A stretch of DNA of 64,000 bases from Alcanivorax jadensis T9 (GTDB lineage: Bacteria; Pseudomonadota; Gammaproteobacteria; Pseudomonadales; Alcanivoracaceae): NCBI RefSeq assembly GCF_000756655.1, contig NZ_ARXU01000010.1, positions 1-64,000 of the forward strand. Reading direction: 5' to 3'. This document shows, one piece after another, positions 26,980 through 36,706 of the stretch. A program made the position numbers and the translations under genes. The notes under the pieces are model-generated. The model searched no databases. It worked only from the letters and a program-made list of their open reading frames with translations, and was not told where the DNA came from. Each line of letters opens with the position of its first letter. Position 1 is the stretch's first letter.

Positions 26980-28176
26980 ATGGATACCCGCCCCCCCTTA
27001 CTGAACTGGCGCCTGCGGCTAATCTGGCTACGCAGCCTGCTGGTGCTAATCATTACCCTTGCCCTAATGGTGCTGCAAAGCCAGGGGCATAGCGGCTATC
27101 GTCTCAATGAACTGGGCTGGCTGGCGGCGCTCTTATTGCCCAGCCTTCTCACGCTGTTGTCTCACCGCGTGAACCATCAGCGCCACGCACCACTACTGAC
27201 GCTGGAACTGGCCCTGGACACGATCCTGTTCACCGGCCTGATCCAAGGCTTCGGCGGTGCCGGCAACCCGTTGTCGTTCTATCTGCTGGTGCCTGCCCTG
27301 CTGGCTTCACTGACCCTGCCACTGAAAAACGGCATGCTGGTGGCGGCACTGGCGCTGGGCGGCTACATGATCTCCATGAGCTGGTATCAGATGCCGGCCA
27401 TGGATAGTCCTCTCCATGCTCTCAGCCACCAGCTCAGCGGCTTGCATGGCATCGGCATGGCTGCCGTTTTCATTGCCCTTCTGGTCATGCTGACCCTGCT
27501 GGGCCAGGTGATTCAGCGCCTGATGCGCCAACAGCAGCGCCAGCAGGAACAGGCCATTGATCTGGCCGGTCGCCGTGAGCACATGTATCAGATTGCCGCC
27601 ACCCTGGCCGACCAGGCCCACGAACTGAATACGCCACTGGGCACCCTGGTGATGCTGGCCGACAACCTGCTGCATGCACCACAGCTGCCAGACGCCCTCC
27701 GCGATGACGTCTCCCAGATGGAACAACTGGCCCGTAATGTGGCCCAGCGACTGAAACAGGGCAATGAAGCTCAGCTGCCGGAATACCTGCCCATCAGTGA
27801 GTTGCTGGAAAAGCTACAACAGCACCTTCGTCATCTGGCGCCCACCCTGTCGTTCAGCCAGCAATTGGATAGCGACCCCTGCGTCGCCGATACGGAGGGC
27901 TGGTTTCGGGTGCTGTGTAATCTCGGTTACAACGCCATGGACGCTGGCGCCACCCGGCTGGCCATCACCCTGCAGGCTCAGGGGCAGCATTACCGGCTAC
28001 AGGTCAGCGATGACGGTCCCGGCCATGCCGCATCGGAACGGGAAGGCATGGGGATCGGCCTGACCCTGGTCAGCACCACGCTGCAACAGTTGGGCGCCAG
28101 CCTGGAGATGGAATTCGGCCCGCGCTGGACCCAGGCACGCATGGACTGGCCAAAGCTAACGGAGCCAACGGCATGA
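26980..28176 (+). CDS. RegB/PrrB-like sensor histidine kinase
   Basis: A 398-residue membrane sensor kinase. Residues 1-180 hold about six membrane helices with the RegB quinone-site motif GGAGNP (92-97; GGxxNPF in RegB). The phospho-accepting His214 is in AHELNTPLG, followed by an N box (NLGYNAMD), G1 (DDGPGHA) and G2 (GMGIGLTL). The redox cysteine of RegB (in RCRxIL after the H box) is replaced: the equivalent stretch reads LARNVAQRL. It should sense respiratory quinone state rather than cysteine oxidation. Coupled to the regulator by an ATGA overlap. Confidence 0.88.
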   Translation: MDTRPPLLNWRLRLIWLRSLLVLIITLALMVLQSQGHSGYRLNELGWLAALLLPSLLTLLSHRVNHQRHAPLLTLELALDTILFTGLIQGFGGAGNPLSFYLLVPALLASLTLPLKNGMLVAALALGGYMISMSWYQMPAMDSPLHALSHQLSGLHGIGMAAVFIALLVMLTLLGQVIQRLMRQQQRQQEQAIDLAGRREHMYQIAATLADQAHELNTPLGTLVMLADNLLHAPQLPDALRDDVSQMEQLARNVAQRLKQGNEAQLPEYLPISELLEKLQQHLRHLAPTLSFSQQLDSDPCVADTEGWFRVLCNLGYNAMDAGATRLAITLQAQGQHYRLQVSDDGPGHAASEREGMGIGLTLVSTTLQQLGASLEMEFGPRWTQARMDWPKLTEPTA

Positions 28177-28742
28177 GCGAGCGCCAACTGCTGCTGGTGG
28201 AGGACGACGAACCTTTGGCCAAACAGACCGCCCGCGCCCTGGAACTCCGGGGCAACCGGGTAACCGTGGCCCATAATGCCGAACAGGCGCTGGCGCAGCT
28301 GGCCGGCCTGCAACATCTTGATGGCGCCATCCTTGACCAGAACCTGGGCAACGACAACGGCCTGGACCTGATCGAACCTGTCCTTGAACATTTCCCGGCT
28401 TGCCGGGTCATACTGCTCACCGGCTATGGCAGTATTACTGCAGCAGTGGCAGCCACACACCGTGGTGCCCGCAACTATCTCACCAAACCCGCCAGCCCCG
28501 CTGACATCTTGCTGGCGCTGGATGCAGATCCGACCAATCCGACCCTGCCTCTACCCGCCACGCCGCCTTCCTTGCAACGGCTGGAGTGGGAGCATATCCA
28601 GCGCACCCTGGATGCCCATGATGGCAACATCTCCCGTGCCGCCGACGCGCTGGGCATTCACCGCCGCACCTTGCAACGACGGCTGAAAAAACGTCCCAGC
28701 GCCAGTGACTACCAACGCGACAAGCACTTTCGCGAAGACTGA
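28173..28742 (+). CDS. RegA/PrrA-like response regulator
   Basis: A 189-residue regulator: receiver domain (residues 1-120) with Asp11/Asp12, phospho-acceptor Asp55 (GAILDQNLG), Thr83 and Lys105 (LTKPA), a proline-rich linker, and a Fis-type helix-turn-helix (about 140-185: HDGNISRAADALGIHRRTLQ). The HTH is nearly the RegA/PrrA/ActR sequence. That family controls respiration, redox and carbon genes. Partner of the upstream kinase. Confidence 0.9.
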   Translation: MSERQLLLVEDDEPLAKQTARALELRGNRVTVAHNAEQALAQLAGLQHLDGAILDQNLGNDNGLDLIEPVLEHFPACRVILLTGYGSITAAVAATHRGARNYLTKPASPADILLALDADPTNPTLPLPATPPSLQRLEWEHIQRTLDAHDGNISRAADALGIHRRTLQRRLKKRPSASDYQRDKHFRED

Positions 28743-28840
28743 CTGTCGCAACTTGCCTTACACTGTTGTACAAGTGACAACTTACCTTCCCCACTACGGC
28801 AGCAACGAATTGACCCGCTGCCGGGAAACAGCGCACAGGG

Positions 28841-30589
28841 ATGCAGGACTTGAGGGCACCGCAGCAGACAACCTGGTTAGCCACCCTACTGCTGATGCTG
28901 CTCGCCATGCCGGCTTTTGCTGATGACGCCCCGCAACTGCGTATCACCGGCAATGCCAGCGATGCGGTCAGCGATAATATCCGCGCCCTGGTGGACCTTT
29001 CTCGATACCCCTGCGAGCCGCCCACAGCCCAATATGGCCTGATCCGCCGACAGATTCTCGCCAACAGCCAGCAAGCGTTGCAGGCCATGGGCTACTACGA
29101 AAGCACCCTGTCCCTGAGTACCGACCGGGAAGACGGCTGTGTAAGGGTAACGCTGGATGTGGATACCGGGCCTGCGGTGATCCTGCAGCGGGCGGACATT
29201 CGCATCGGCGGCGATGCCGCCAACGACCCCGTCTTCAACCAGCTGGTCGCCAATGCACAACTGGCCATCGGCCAGCGCCTGCAACACGACCAGTACACGG
29301 CCCTGAAAAAAAATCTGCAGCAGCATCTGATCAGCCGTGGCTATGTACAGGGGAGGTTGACCCGACACCGGCTCAGCGTAGACACCCGCAAACGCCTGGC
29401 CACCATGACATTGCATGTGGACAGCGGCCCCCGCTACGACTTCGGCGCTATCACCATTACCGGCAGCGAATTGAAAGACAAGCTGGTCAATGCCTATCTC
29501 GGCTTTACTCAAGGTGAGCCCTTCAACAGCAAGCAGCTGCTGGAAACCCAGCAGGCCTTTCTTGGCGCCGGCTATTTCAGCGCCGTGCGGGTACAGAAAG
29601 GCACACCGGATGACAGCACCCGCACCATTCCCGTCAGCATCACTCTCACAGACAACAATCGCTGGTCACTGCTCGCCGGTGTCGGCGCCAGTACCGATAC
29701 CGGGCCACGGGTACGCCTGGGGGTGGAAAATCGCCGGGTTAACCGGGCCGGTCATCGCTTCCGGGCGGAAACAGAGGTATCCCAGGTGCAGCAAGGTGCC
29801 GGTGCCAGCTACCAGATCCCACTGAAAGATCCCCAGCGCGAGAGGCTGGATTTTCACACCAGTTATGTAAATGAGGTGACCGACAGCAAGGACAACGAAC
29901 GCTGGACCACCGGTGCCGATTATATTGTCGAGCTGCAAAATCGATGGGTCACCACCACCTCCCTGACCTACTTGCGCGAAACCTATGAGATCGCCGAGGA
30001 AGTGGATCAGGCGGAGCTGATCATCCCCGGTTTCCAGCTCAGCCGCGTCAAGGCCAACGACCCCATCTACCCGTCGTTCGGCTGGCGCTTGAGCAGCAAG
30101 ATCCGTTTCGCCAACCGCAACTTGTCTTCCACTGCATCCTTTGTGCAGCTCACCGGCAACGGCAAGATTCTTTTCCCGTTACTCGGCGGACGAGTGCTGG
30201 TGCGCGGCGATCTGGGCTATACAGAAGTGACCGATGTGCGCGAACTGCCCGCCTCTATCCGCTTCTTTGCCGGCGGTGACTCCAGCGTGCGCGGTTTCGC
30301 CTATGAATCCCTGGGCCCACGGGCAGACAATGGAGAAGTGATTGGTGGCCGGCATCTGGCCACTGGTAGCCTGGAATACGACCACCCGATCACCGAGAAA
30401 TGGCACCTGGCGGTATTCACCGATGGAGGCAATGCGTTCAATGACTTCGATGATTTCGAAATCCGCCGCAGCGCCGGTTTCGGCATCCGCTGGCGCTCCC
30501 CGCTGGGGCCAATCCGGCTGGATCTGGCACGGGCCGTGGATGAGCAACGAGAATGGCGTTTGCACCTGAGCATGGGGCCGGACCTGTGA
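28841..30589 (+). CDS. tamA: Autotransporter assembly factor TamA
   Basis: Outer-membrane BamA-superfamily protein of 582 residues. Signal peptide (ends MPAFA), three POTRA domains (about 30-270) and a 16-strand barrel (about 275-582) with the conserved FFAGGDSSVRGFAYESLGP and closing FGIRWRSPLGPIRLDLA. It helps insert outer-membrane proteins and, with TamB, moves phospholipids across the periplasm. Its TGA overlaps the GTG start of tamB. Confidence 0.95.
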   Translation: MQDLRAPQQTTWLATLLLMLLAMPAFADDAPQLRITGNASDAVSDNIRALVDLSRYPCEPPTAQYGLIRRQILANSQQALQAMGYYESTLSLSTDREDGCVRVTLDVDTGPAVILQRADIRIGGDAANDPVFNQLVANAQLAIGQRLQHDQYTALKKNLQQHLISRGYVQGRLTRHRLSVDTRKRLATMTLHVDSGPRYDFGAITITGSELKDKLVNAYLGFTQGEPFNSKQLLETQQAFLGAGYFSAVRVQKGTPDDSTRTIPVSITLTDNNRWSLLAGVGASTDTGPRVRLGVENRRVNRAGHRFRAETEVSQVQQGAGASYQIPLKDPQRERLDFHTSYVNEVTDSKDNERWTTGADYIVELQNRWVTTTSLTYLRETYEIAEEVDQAELIIPGFQLSRVKANDPIYPSFGWRLSSKIRFANRNLSSTASFVQLTGNGKILFPLLGGRVLVRGDLGYTEVTDVRELPASIRFFAGGDSSVRGFAYESLGPRADNGEVIGGRHLATGSLEYDHPITEKWHLAVFTDGGNAFNDFDDFEIRRSAGFGIRWRSPLGPIRLDLARAVDEQREWRLHLSMGPDL

Positions 30590-33500
30590 TCAAGCGAGCC
30601 CTCAAGCGTTTCAGCATCGGCCTGCTCGGGTTGCTATTCAGCGTGATACTGATTGTGGCTGTCGCCTCCTGGCTGCTGCTCGGCACCGCCACCGGCAACC
30701 GCTGGCTGTTTGATCAGGTCAGTGGGCTGATCCCCGGTGAACTGCAGTTGGATGACTGGCAGGGGAGTCTGCTGGACCGGGTTACCGTCACCGGGGTGCG
30801 CTATCAGTTGGACGATCTGTCCGTCAGTGTGGATCGTCTGGAAGCAGAGCTGGTGCCCGCTTCCCTCGCCCGCGGCTGGCTGGAGTTCACCTCCCTGTCG
30901 TTGGGTAACCTGAAACTGTCTCTGCCGCCCAGCCAGGAGTCCGATGATTTACCGGCGAGCAGTCTGCCAGACAGCCTGGCACTCCCCCTGGGGGTACGCA
31001 TCGACACCCTGAGCTTGGCTTCCCTGCATCTCAACGACACCCTGCTGGTCAGCGAACTGGAAGCCCGGCAACTGGCAGCCTGGCGCCGTTTCCAACTGGC
31101 CAGCCTGACCACCCGTACGGTGGCTGATATCAGTGTGGACGCCACCGCCCAGGGCAGCCTGGCCGCCCCCATGGAGATTCAGGGGCAGGCCCGCTGGCAC
31201 ATGCAGTTACCGCAGAGCGATACCGTCAACGCCGATCAGCTGGCTGGCCAGCTTGATATCAGCGGCTCCCTCGCAGCCCTGCAACTGCGCCACCAACTGC
31301 AGAGCCCCCTGGAAATTCACAGCCAGGGTCAATGGCGACTAGGCGACCCCGAACAACCACTGGCCCTGGAACACCTGTGGCCGGCCCAGCCATTACCGCT
31401 GGCGTTGCCACAGCCGCTATCGCTGGGCCACGGCAAGCTGACAACACGAGGCCCACTGGCAACGCTGAAAATAGCCGGGCAAAGCAGCCTGACCAGCGGC
31501 GACAGAACCGTAAACCTGTCCCTGGATAGCCAGTTGATCGACGGCGGCTTGGCACTGCAGCAACTGCAACTTGATGATGGCGAGCAGCAGCTGGAGGGTC
31601 ATGGTGAGCTACTGTTCAGCCCCCTGACATGGGATCTGACCGTAGCGGGCAAACTGGACACCGGCTTGCTACATCCGTTGTTCCCGGGCCTGCTCGGCGT
31701 GCAAGGCAACAGCCGCGGCAGCTACCAGGGTGAACAATGGTCCCTGTCCCCCAGCCAGTTGCGGCTGGAAGGCCGGGTTCGCCAACAGCCCCTGACCGCC
31801 ACCACAACGGTGGAAAGCCACCAGCAACGCCTGCAACTAGACAGTAACATCCGCTGGGGTGACAACCGGCTCAGCGCACGCGGGGCTATCCTGCCCGACT
31901 GGTCGCTGGATGCCAGCGTGGATCTGAAACAGCTGGACCAGCTTTATCCGGATCTGCAGGGCCAGATCAGCGGCCAGCTGCAAGTACGCGGTTCCCTGGC
32001 CACGCCCACTCTGAGCGGCAACCTGAACGGGCAGCAGCTCGGCTGGCAGGACTGGTCGCTTACCTCCCTGCAAACCCGTTTCCAAGCACTCGGTCTGGGC
32101 GAGCAGACCATGTCCTTTGAACTCAACAGCGAGGCATTACAGCAAGGCAACGCCGAACAGCTCGCCGCCGCACGCATCAGCGCCAAGGGCACCCTTAACA
32201 GCCATACGGCCACGGCAAGTTTCCGGCGCGACGAACTCAGCATGGAGACAAGCCTGCAAGGCTCGTTTAAAGCGCTCAACAGCTCGCCCCAGTGGCAGGG
32301 CAGCCTGTCCGATACCGGCCTGATTCATCAGCAACTGGGCCGTTGGCAACAGGCCGAGGACACGGCGGTGCAGCTCTCCGCCACGGCCCAGTCCATTAGC
32401 CCTTTCTGTCTTGAACAGACACCAAGTCGGATTTGTCTGGCGGGTAACCGCGACAGCAACGATCAGGTCGACGCCAGCGCCTCACTCAACGCCCTGCCGC
32501 TGGCGTTGGCAGGCGCCCTGTTGGGGCCAGAGCTTGCAGTGCAGGGCCGACTGGACGGCGAGGCCACTCTGCAAGGCTCGCTGGACAACCCCGATGGCCA
32601 ATACCGATTGCAAACCCGGGAAGCACAGATCGCCGTGCGCACCCCCGATGCCCCCCAAGAGCTTGTGATTGAGCAGCTATCCGTAGAGGGGACACTACAA
32701 AACCGGCGTCTGACCAGCACGCTGACACTGATGTCCGACCTGGCCACCGTCGACGCTACCCTGGAGCATGGCATGGACGCTGACACTTCACTGGCGGGTG
32801 AGGTGGCATTGCGGATATCCAGTCTCGCTCCATTAGCGCTGTTCACTACCGATCTGCGCGAGATCAGCGGCGAGATTCGTGGCGACTTTGCGCTGGACGG
32901 CACCCTTCGCCAACCTCTGATGAACGGCAGCATCCGGCTGGATAACGGTCGCGCCCTGATCCCCATTCTGGGGGTAGCCGTTACCGATCTGCAGATGAGC
33001 GTACAGGGTTCGCCCCGCGGACAGCTGGATGTCAACGGATCAGCCACCCTGGGCGAGGGCACCGTCGCCCTGACCGGCATACTGGACCCCAGTGATTGGC
33101 CGGCCAGAATAAATCTGTCTTTGCAGGGTGAACGGTTACTGGTGGCAGACCGGCCCGATGCCCGCGTTCTGCTGAACCCCGCCCTTAGCCTCAAGGGGGA
33201 CCTGAGTGACCTGCAACTGGGCGGCAGACTGTCCATCCCGGAAGCGGAAATCCGCCCGACGCAACTTCCCGAGGGCGCCGTCACTGTCAGCCAGGATCAG
33301 GTACTGGTGCACCAGGAGGGCGAACAAAGCAGTGGGCTACCACTGGATATCGATGTCGCCGTCAACCTGGGAGACAAGGTGCATTTCCAGGGCTTTGGCC
33401 TGGACGCCATGCTCGGCGGCACCTTGCAGGTAGAACAACAACCGCAACGCCCCCCGCAACTCAACGGCGAACTGGTCATCCGAGAAGGCCGCTATCGAGC

Positions 33501-34053
33501 CTACGGCCAGAACCTGGCAATCCGTGATGGCCAGCTGATTTTCCAGGGACCGCCGGACAATCCCGGGCTGGATATCCGTGCCATCCGCAAGATTCCCAGT
33601 GAAAACATTGTGGTCGGGGTGCAGCTTAGCGGCACCCTGCAGGAACCGGAAGCCAGCCTGTTCTCCGAGCCCAGCATGGAGCAGAGCCAGGCCATGTCCT
33701 ATCTGCTAACCGGTCGGCCACTGGAACGGGGATCGAAAGGCGACAACAACCGGATTGCTCAGGCGCTGGCCTTATACGGACTGGAAAAAGGCAGCGGCGT
33801 CACCGAAAAACTCGGCGACAAACTGGGTGTGGATGAAATCACCGTGGGCAGCGACTGGGAAACCGACGATGCCGCCCTGATGCTGGGCAAACAGCTTTCC
33901 GACCGGCTGTACCTGACCTACGCAGTAGGCCTGTTCGATGCGGTCTCCACCGTCATGCTCCGCTATACGCTGACCCGGCAACTCCACCTGGAAGCCCGCT
34001 CCAGCACCCGCGCCAACAGCCTGGATCTGATCTGGGAGAGGGAGTTGCAGTGA
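30586..34053 (+). CDS. tamB: Translocation and assembly module protein TamB
   Basis: An 1155-residue AsmA-superfamily bridge protein: N-terminal membrane anchor (about 8-32), a very long run of beta-strands forming a taco-shaped lipid groove, and the C-terminal DUF490 domain (from about residue 800) with LDIRAIRKIPSENIVVGVQL and the terminal SLDLIWERELQ. I start it at GTG 30586, which overlaps the tamA stop (GTGA); an ATG 33 bases upstream lies within tamA. Transports phospholipid to the outer membrane together with TamA. Confidence 0.94.
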   Translation: MIKRALKRFSIGLLGLLFSVILIVAVASWLLLGTATGNRWLFDQVSGLIPGELQLDDWQGSLLDRVTVTGVRYQLDDLSVSVDRLEAELVPASLARGWLEFTSLSLGNLKLSLPPSQESDDLPASSLPDSLALPLGVRIDTLSLASLHLNDTLLVSELEARQLAAWRRFQLASLTTRTVADISVDATAQGSLAAPMEIQGQARWHMQLPQSDTVNADQLAGQLDISGSLAALQLRHQLQSPLEIHSQGQWRLGDPEQPLALEHLWPAQPLPLALPQPLSLGHGKLTTRGPLATLKIAGQSSLTSGDRTVNLSLDSQLIDGGLALQQLQLDDGEQQLEGHGELLFSPLTWDLTVAGKLDTGLLHPLFPGLLGVQGNSRGSYQGEQWSLSPSQLRLEGRVRQQPLTATTTVESHQQRLQLDSNIRWGDNRLSARGAILPDWSLDASVDLKQLDQLYPDLQGQISGQLQVRGSLATPTLSGNLNGQQLGWQDWSLTSLQTRFQALGLGEQTMSFELNSEALQQGNAEQLAAARISAKGTLNSHTATASFRRDELSMETSLQGSFKALNSSPQWQGSLSDTGLIHQQLGRWQQAEDTAVQLSATAQSISPFCLEQTPSRICLAGNRDSNDQVDASASLNALPLALAGALLGPELAVQGRLDGEATLQGSLDNPDGQYRLQTREAQIAVRTPDAPQELVIEQLSVEGTLQNRRLTSTLTLMSDLATVDATLEHGMDADTSLAGEVALRISSLAPLALFTTDLREISGEIRGDFALDGTLRQPLMNGSIRLDNGRALIPILGVAVTDLQMSVQGSPRGQLDVNGSATLGEGTVALTGILDPSDWPARINLSLQGERLLVADRPDARVLLNPALSLKGDLSDLQLGGRLSIPEAEIRPTQLPEGAVTVSQDQVLVHQEGEQSSGLPLDIDVAVNLGDKVHFQGFGLDAMLGGTLQVEQQPQRPPQLNGELVIREGRYRAYGQNLAIRDGQLIFQGPPDNPGLDIRAIRKIPSENIVVGVQLSGTLQEPEASLFSEPSMEQSQAMSYLLTGRPLERGSKGDNNRIAQALALYGLEKGSGVTEKLGDKLGVDEITVGSDWETDDAALMLGKQLSDRLYLTYAVGLFDAVSTVMLRYTLTRQLHLEARSSTRANSLDLIWERELQ

Positions 34054-34063
34054 TGAGGGGCCC

Positions 34064-34252
34064 GTTATTGCAAGAGCGTCGCTGGCGGCGCGAACTGGAA
34101 CGAAGTGCATAAACCCAAACCAGGATCAAAAGCGTTTCACCACAGAGGGCACAGAGAAAAAACAGTCTTTTCCTCAGCGATCTCTGTGCCCTCTGTGGTA
34201 AATCCGTCTTTTCAGGTTTTGGGTTATCGCGCCGCCAGCGACGCTCCTACGC
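34064..34252. repeat. Composite palindrome B: CACAGAGG hairpin inside an outer inverted repeat
   Basis: The inner palindrome (arms 34135-34157 and 34181-34202, TTTCACCACAGAGGGCACAG and its complement) is flanked by outer arms reading GAGCGTCGCTGGCGGCGCG (from 34072 back to about 34066) and CGCGCCGCCAGCGACGCTC (about 34230-34248). The left spacer contains CGAAGTGCATAAACCCA, also found in composite copy D near 55666. Lies between convergent tamB and the thioesterase gene. Confidence 0.85.
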
Positions 34253-34254
34253 GG

Positions 34255-34680
34255 CTACGAAGAAATCGGCAGCGCATAGGTTCCGGTCACATGGGCCACC
34301 ATCTCGTCACTACCCTCGCTGAACAGCTGCACTTCCAGCACCGCTGAGCGTCGGCCCAGTCGCAAAATGATCGCCTCGGCTATCAGATCCTTCTGGGCTG
34401 GGCGCGACAGGAAATTGATATTGAGATTCTGCGTCACCGCCATTTCCACACGACCCAGCTCGCCGAGAATCGCCGCATACATGGCTGCATCTGCCAACCC
34501 CATCATGGTGGGCCCGGACAAGGTGCCCCCCGGACGAAGGGTGGACGGCCGGAACGGACTACGCACCCGGGCACGCCGCTCACCCACCGCTTCGACCCGC
34601 AACCCTTCCTCGGATGCCGCCGGCAGCCCCTGATAGATCACGTCCTGTACTTCTTGTGCATTCAACATATGGCTCGCCAT
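34255..34680 (-). CDS. PaaI-like hotdog thioesterase
   Basis: A 141-residue hotdog-fold protein of the PaaI/YdiI class with the motif TLSGPTMMGLADAAMYAAIL in the long central helix (residues about 52-71). These proteins hydrolyse acyl- or aryl-CoA thioesters; substrate not known. ATG at 34680 or 34668 are both possible. Alone on the minus strand, divergent from proS; the 130-base gap should hold both promoters. Confidence 0.82.
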   Translation of the reverse strand: MASHMLNAQEVQDVIYQGLPAASEEGLRVEAVGERRARVRSPFRPSTLRPGGTLSGPTMMGLADAAMYAAILGELGRVEMAVTQNLNINFLSRPAQKDLIAEAIILRLGRRSAVLEVQLFSEGSDEMVAHVTGTYALPISS

Positions 34681-34812
34681 CTGATTCTGGATAGCACGCA
34701 GGATACGAAAGCCGACGCAACAATCCCAGCTGCAATCATGATGGCTGGTGACGAAGCGCCTTTGCCCCTAAAATGACCGGCTTCAGCAATAACCGGTCAA
34801 AGACTGTCTCCT

Positions 34813-36525
34813 ATGCGCACTTCCCAGTACCTGCTTGCCACCGTGAAAGAAACCCCAGCGGATGCCGTTGTCATCAGCCATCAGCTCATGCTGCGGGCCG
34901 GCATGGTCCGCAAGCTGGCCTCCGGCCTGTATAACTGGCTGCCCACCGGCCTGCGCGTGCTGCGCAAGGTGGAGAACATTGTCCGTGAGGAGATGGACCG
35001 GGCCGGCGCCCAGGAAGTGTTGATGCCGGTGGTACAGCCCATGGAGCTGTGGGAAGAGTCCGGCCGGGCCCCAGCTTATGGCCCGGAGCTGCTGCGCATC
35101 ACTGATCGCCACAACAATGCTTTCTGCCTGGGCCCCACCCATGAGGAAGTGATTACCGATCTGGTTCGTAACGAGCTGCATAGCTACAAGCAGTTGCCGG
35201 CCAACTTCTACCAGATCCAGACCAAGTTCCGTGACGAGATCCGCCCGCGCTTCGGCATCATGCGCTCGCGGGAATTCATCATGAAGGATGCCTACTCCTT
35301 CCACACCGACATGGCATCACTGGCTGCCACCTACCAGATCATGCACCAGGCCTACTGCGCCATCTTTGATCGCCTGGGTCTGGACTACCGCCCGGTGGAA
35401 GCGGATACCGGCGCCATCGGCGGCGCCGCCAGCCATGAATTCCATGTGCTGGCCGATTCCGGTGAAGACGACATCGCCTTCTCGGACAGCTCCGATTACG
35501 CCGCCAACGTGGAGCTGGCCGAAGCCCTGGCCCCCACTATCGAGCGCCCGGCACCGGTTGCGGCCATGGAAAAGGTGGATACCCCCAACGCCAAAACCAT
35601 CGAAGAGCTGGTCGCGCAGTTCGATCTGGCCATCGAGAAAACGGTCAAGACCCTGGTGGTGAAAGGCGCTGAGGAGGGTCAGCTGATCGCCCTGCTGGTA
35701 CGCGGTGATCACGAGCTGAACGATATCAAGGCAGAAAAACTGGAATCCGTGGCCACGCCCATGGAGTTCGCCAGCGAAGAGGAAATCCGCCAGGCCATCG
35801 GCGCGGGGCCTGGCTCGCTGGGCCCGGTGGGTCTGCCGATCCCCGTTGTCATCGACCGCAGTGTGGCAGTGATGAGTGACTTTGGCGCCGGCGCCAACGA
35901 AGACGGCAAGCACTACTTCAACATCAATTGGGAGCGCGACATGGCGCTGCCAGAGGTGGCTGATCTGCGCAATGTGGTGGAAGGTGACCCCAGCCCAGAC
36001 GGCAAGGGCACCCTGACCATCAAGCGCGGCATCGAAGTGGGCCACATCTTCCAGCTGGGCACAAAGTACTCTGAAGCACTGGGTGCCAAAGTCCTGGATG
36101 AGAACGGCAAATCCGTGGTCATGCCCATGGGCTGCTACGGTATCGGCGTCACCCGGGTAGTGGCCGCCGCCATCGAACAGAACTATGACGACCGCGGCAT
36201 TATCTGGCCGGAATCCATCGCTCCCTTCCAGGTGGCCCTGGTCCCGGTGAACATCAAGAAAAGCCCCCGCGAACGGGAGCTGGCCGAAAAACTGTACGCA
36301 GAACTGACCGAAGCCGGCATTGAAGTACTGTTCGACGACCGGGAAAAGGAACGCCTGGGCGTGAAGCTGGCCGACAGCGAACTGCTCGGCATCCCCCACC
36401 GCATCGTCATCGCCGAACGCGGCATGGACAATGGGGTGCTTGAATATAAAGGGCGTGGGGATGCGGAGAATACCGAGGTGGCCATGGATGACGTTGTGGC
36501 CTTCCTGACGGAAAAACTTTCCTAA
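34813..36525 (+). CDS. proS: Prolyl-tRNA synthetase
   Basis: Class II synthetase of 570 residues, bacterial type with an inserted YbaK-like editing domain (about 225-405). Motif 1 begins [21 protein letters not shown], motif 2 is [20 protein letters not shown], motif 3 [17 protein letters not shown]; the anticodon domain closes the protein. Length equals the E. coli enzyme (572). Ends just before a palindromic repeat. Confidence 0.97.
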   Translation: MRTSQYLLATVKETPADAVVISHQLMLRAGMVRKLASGLYNWLPTGLRVLRKVENIVREEMDRAGAQEVLMPVVQPMELWEESGRAPAYGPELLRITDRHNNAFCLGPTHEEVITDLVRNELHSYKQLPANFYQIQTKFRDEIRPRFGIMRSREFIMKDAYSFHTDMASLAATYQIMHQAYCAIFDRLGLDYRPVEADTGAIGGAASHEFHVLADSGEDDIAFSDSSDYAANVELAEALAPTIERPAPVAAMEKVDTPNAKTIEELVAQFDLAIEKTVKTLVVKGAEEGQLIALLVRGDHELNDIKAEKLESVATPMEFASEEEIRQAIGAGPGSLGPVGLPIPVVIDRSVAVMSDFGAGANEDGKHYFNINWERDMALPEVADLRNVVEGDPSPDGKGTLTIKRGIEVGHIFQLGTKYSEALGAKVLDENGKSVVMPMGCYGIGVTRVVAAAIEQNYDDRGIIWPESIAPFQVALVPVNIKKSPRERELAEKLYAELTEAGIEVLFDDREKERLGVKLADSELLGIPHRIVIAERGMDNGVLEYKGRGDAENTEVAMDDVVAFLTEKLS

Positions 36526-36531
36526 ACCTAC

Positions 36532-36689
36532 CTGTAGGAGCGCCGCTTGAGGCGCGAACCTCGCGAAGCGAGGAAACCGCTCGCAGAGCCTGCCCCGAGC
36601 TCGATCCGGGGCGATCAGTCATTGCTGCATTCTCGACAGGTCTTACCAATCGGAAAGGCCTGTTCGCGCCTCAAGCGGCGCTCCTACAG
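36532..36689. repeat. GTAGGAGCG paired palindrome after proS
   Basis: Perfect 27-bp arms at 36532-36558 and 36663-36689, beginning CTGTAGGAGCGCCGCTTGAG, with about 100 bases between that include a further CTCGCGAAGCGAGG hairpin. Same family as copies at 41512-41672 and 53585-53655. Lies between convergent proS and the DUF4062 gene. Confidence 0.88.
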
Positions 36690-36706
36690 AGGCTTCGTAG
36701 ACAGAA

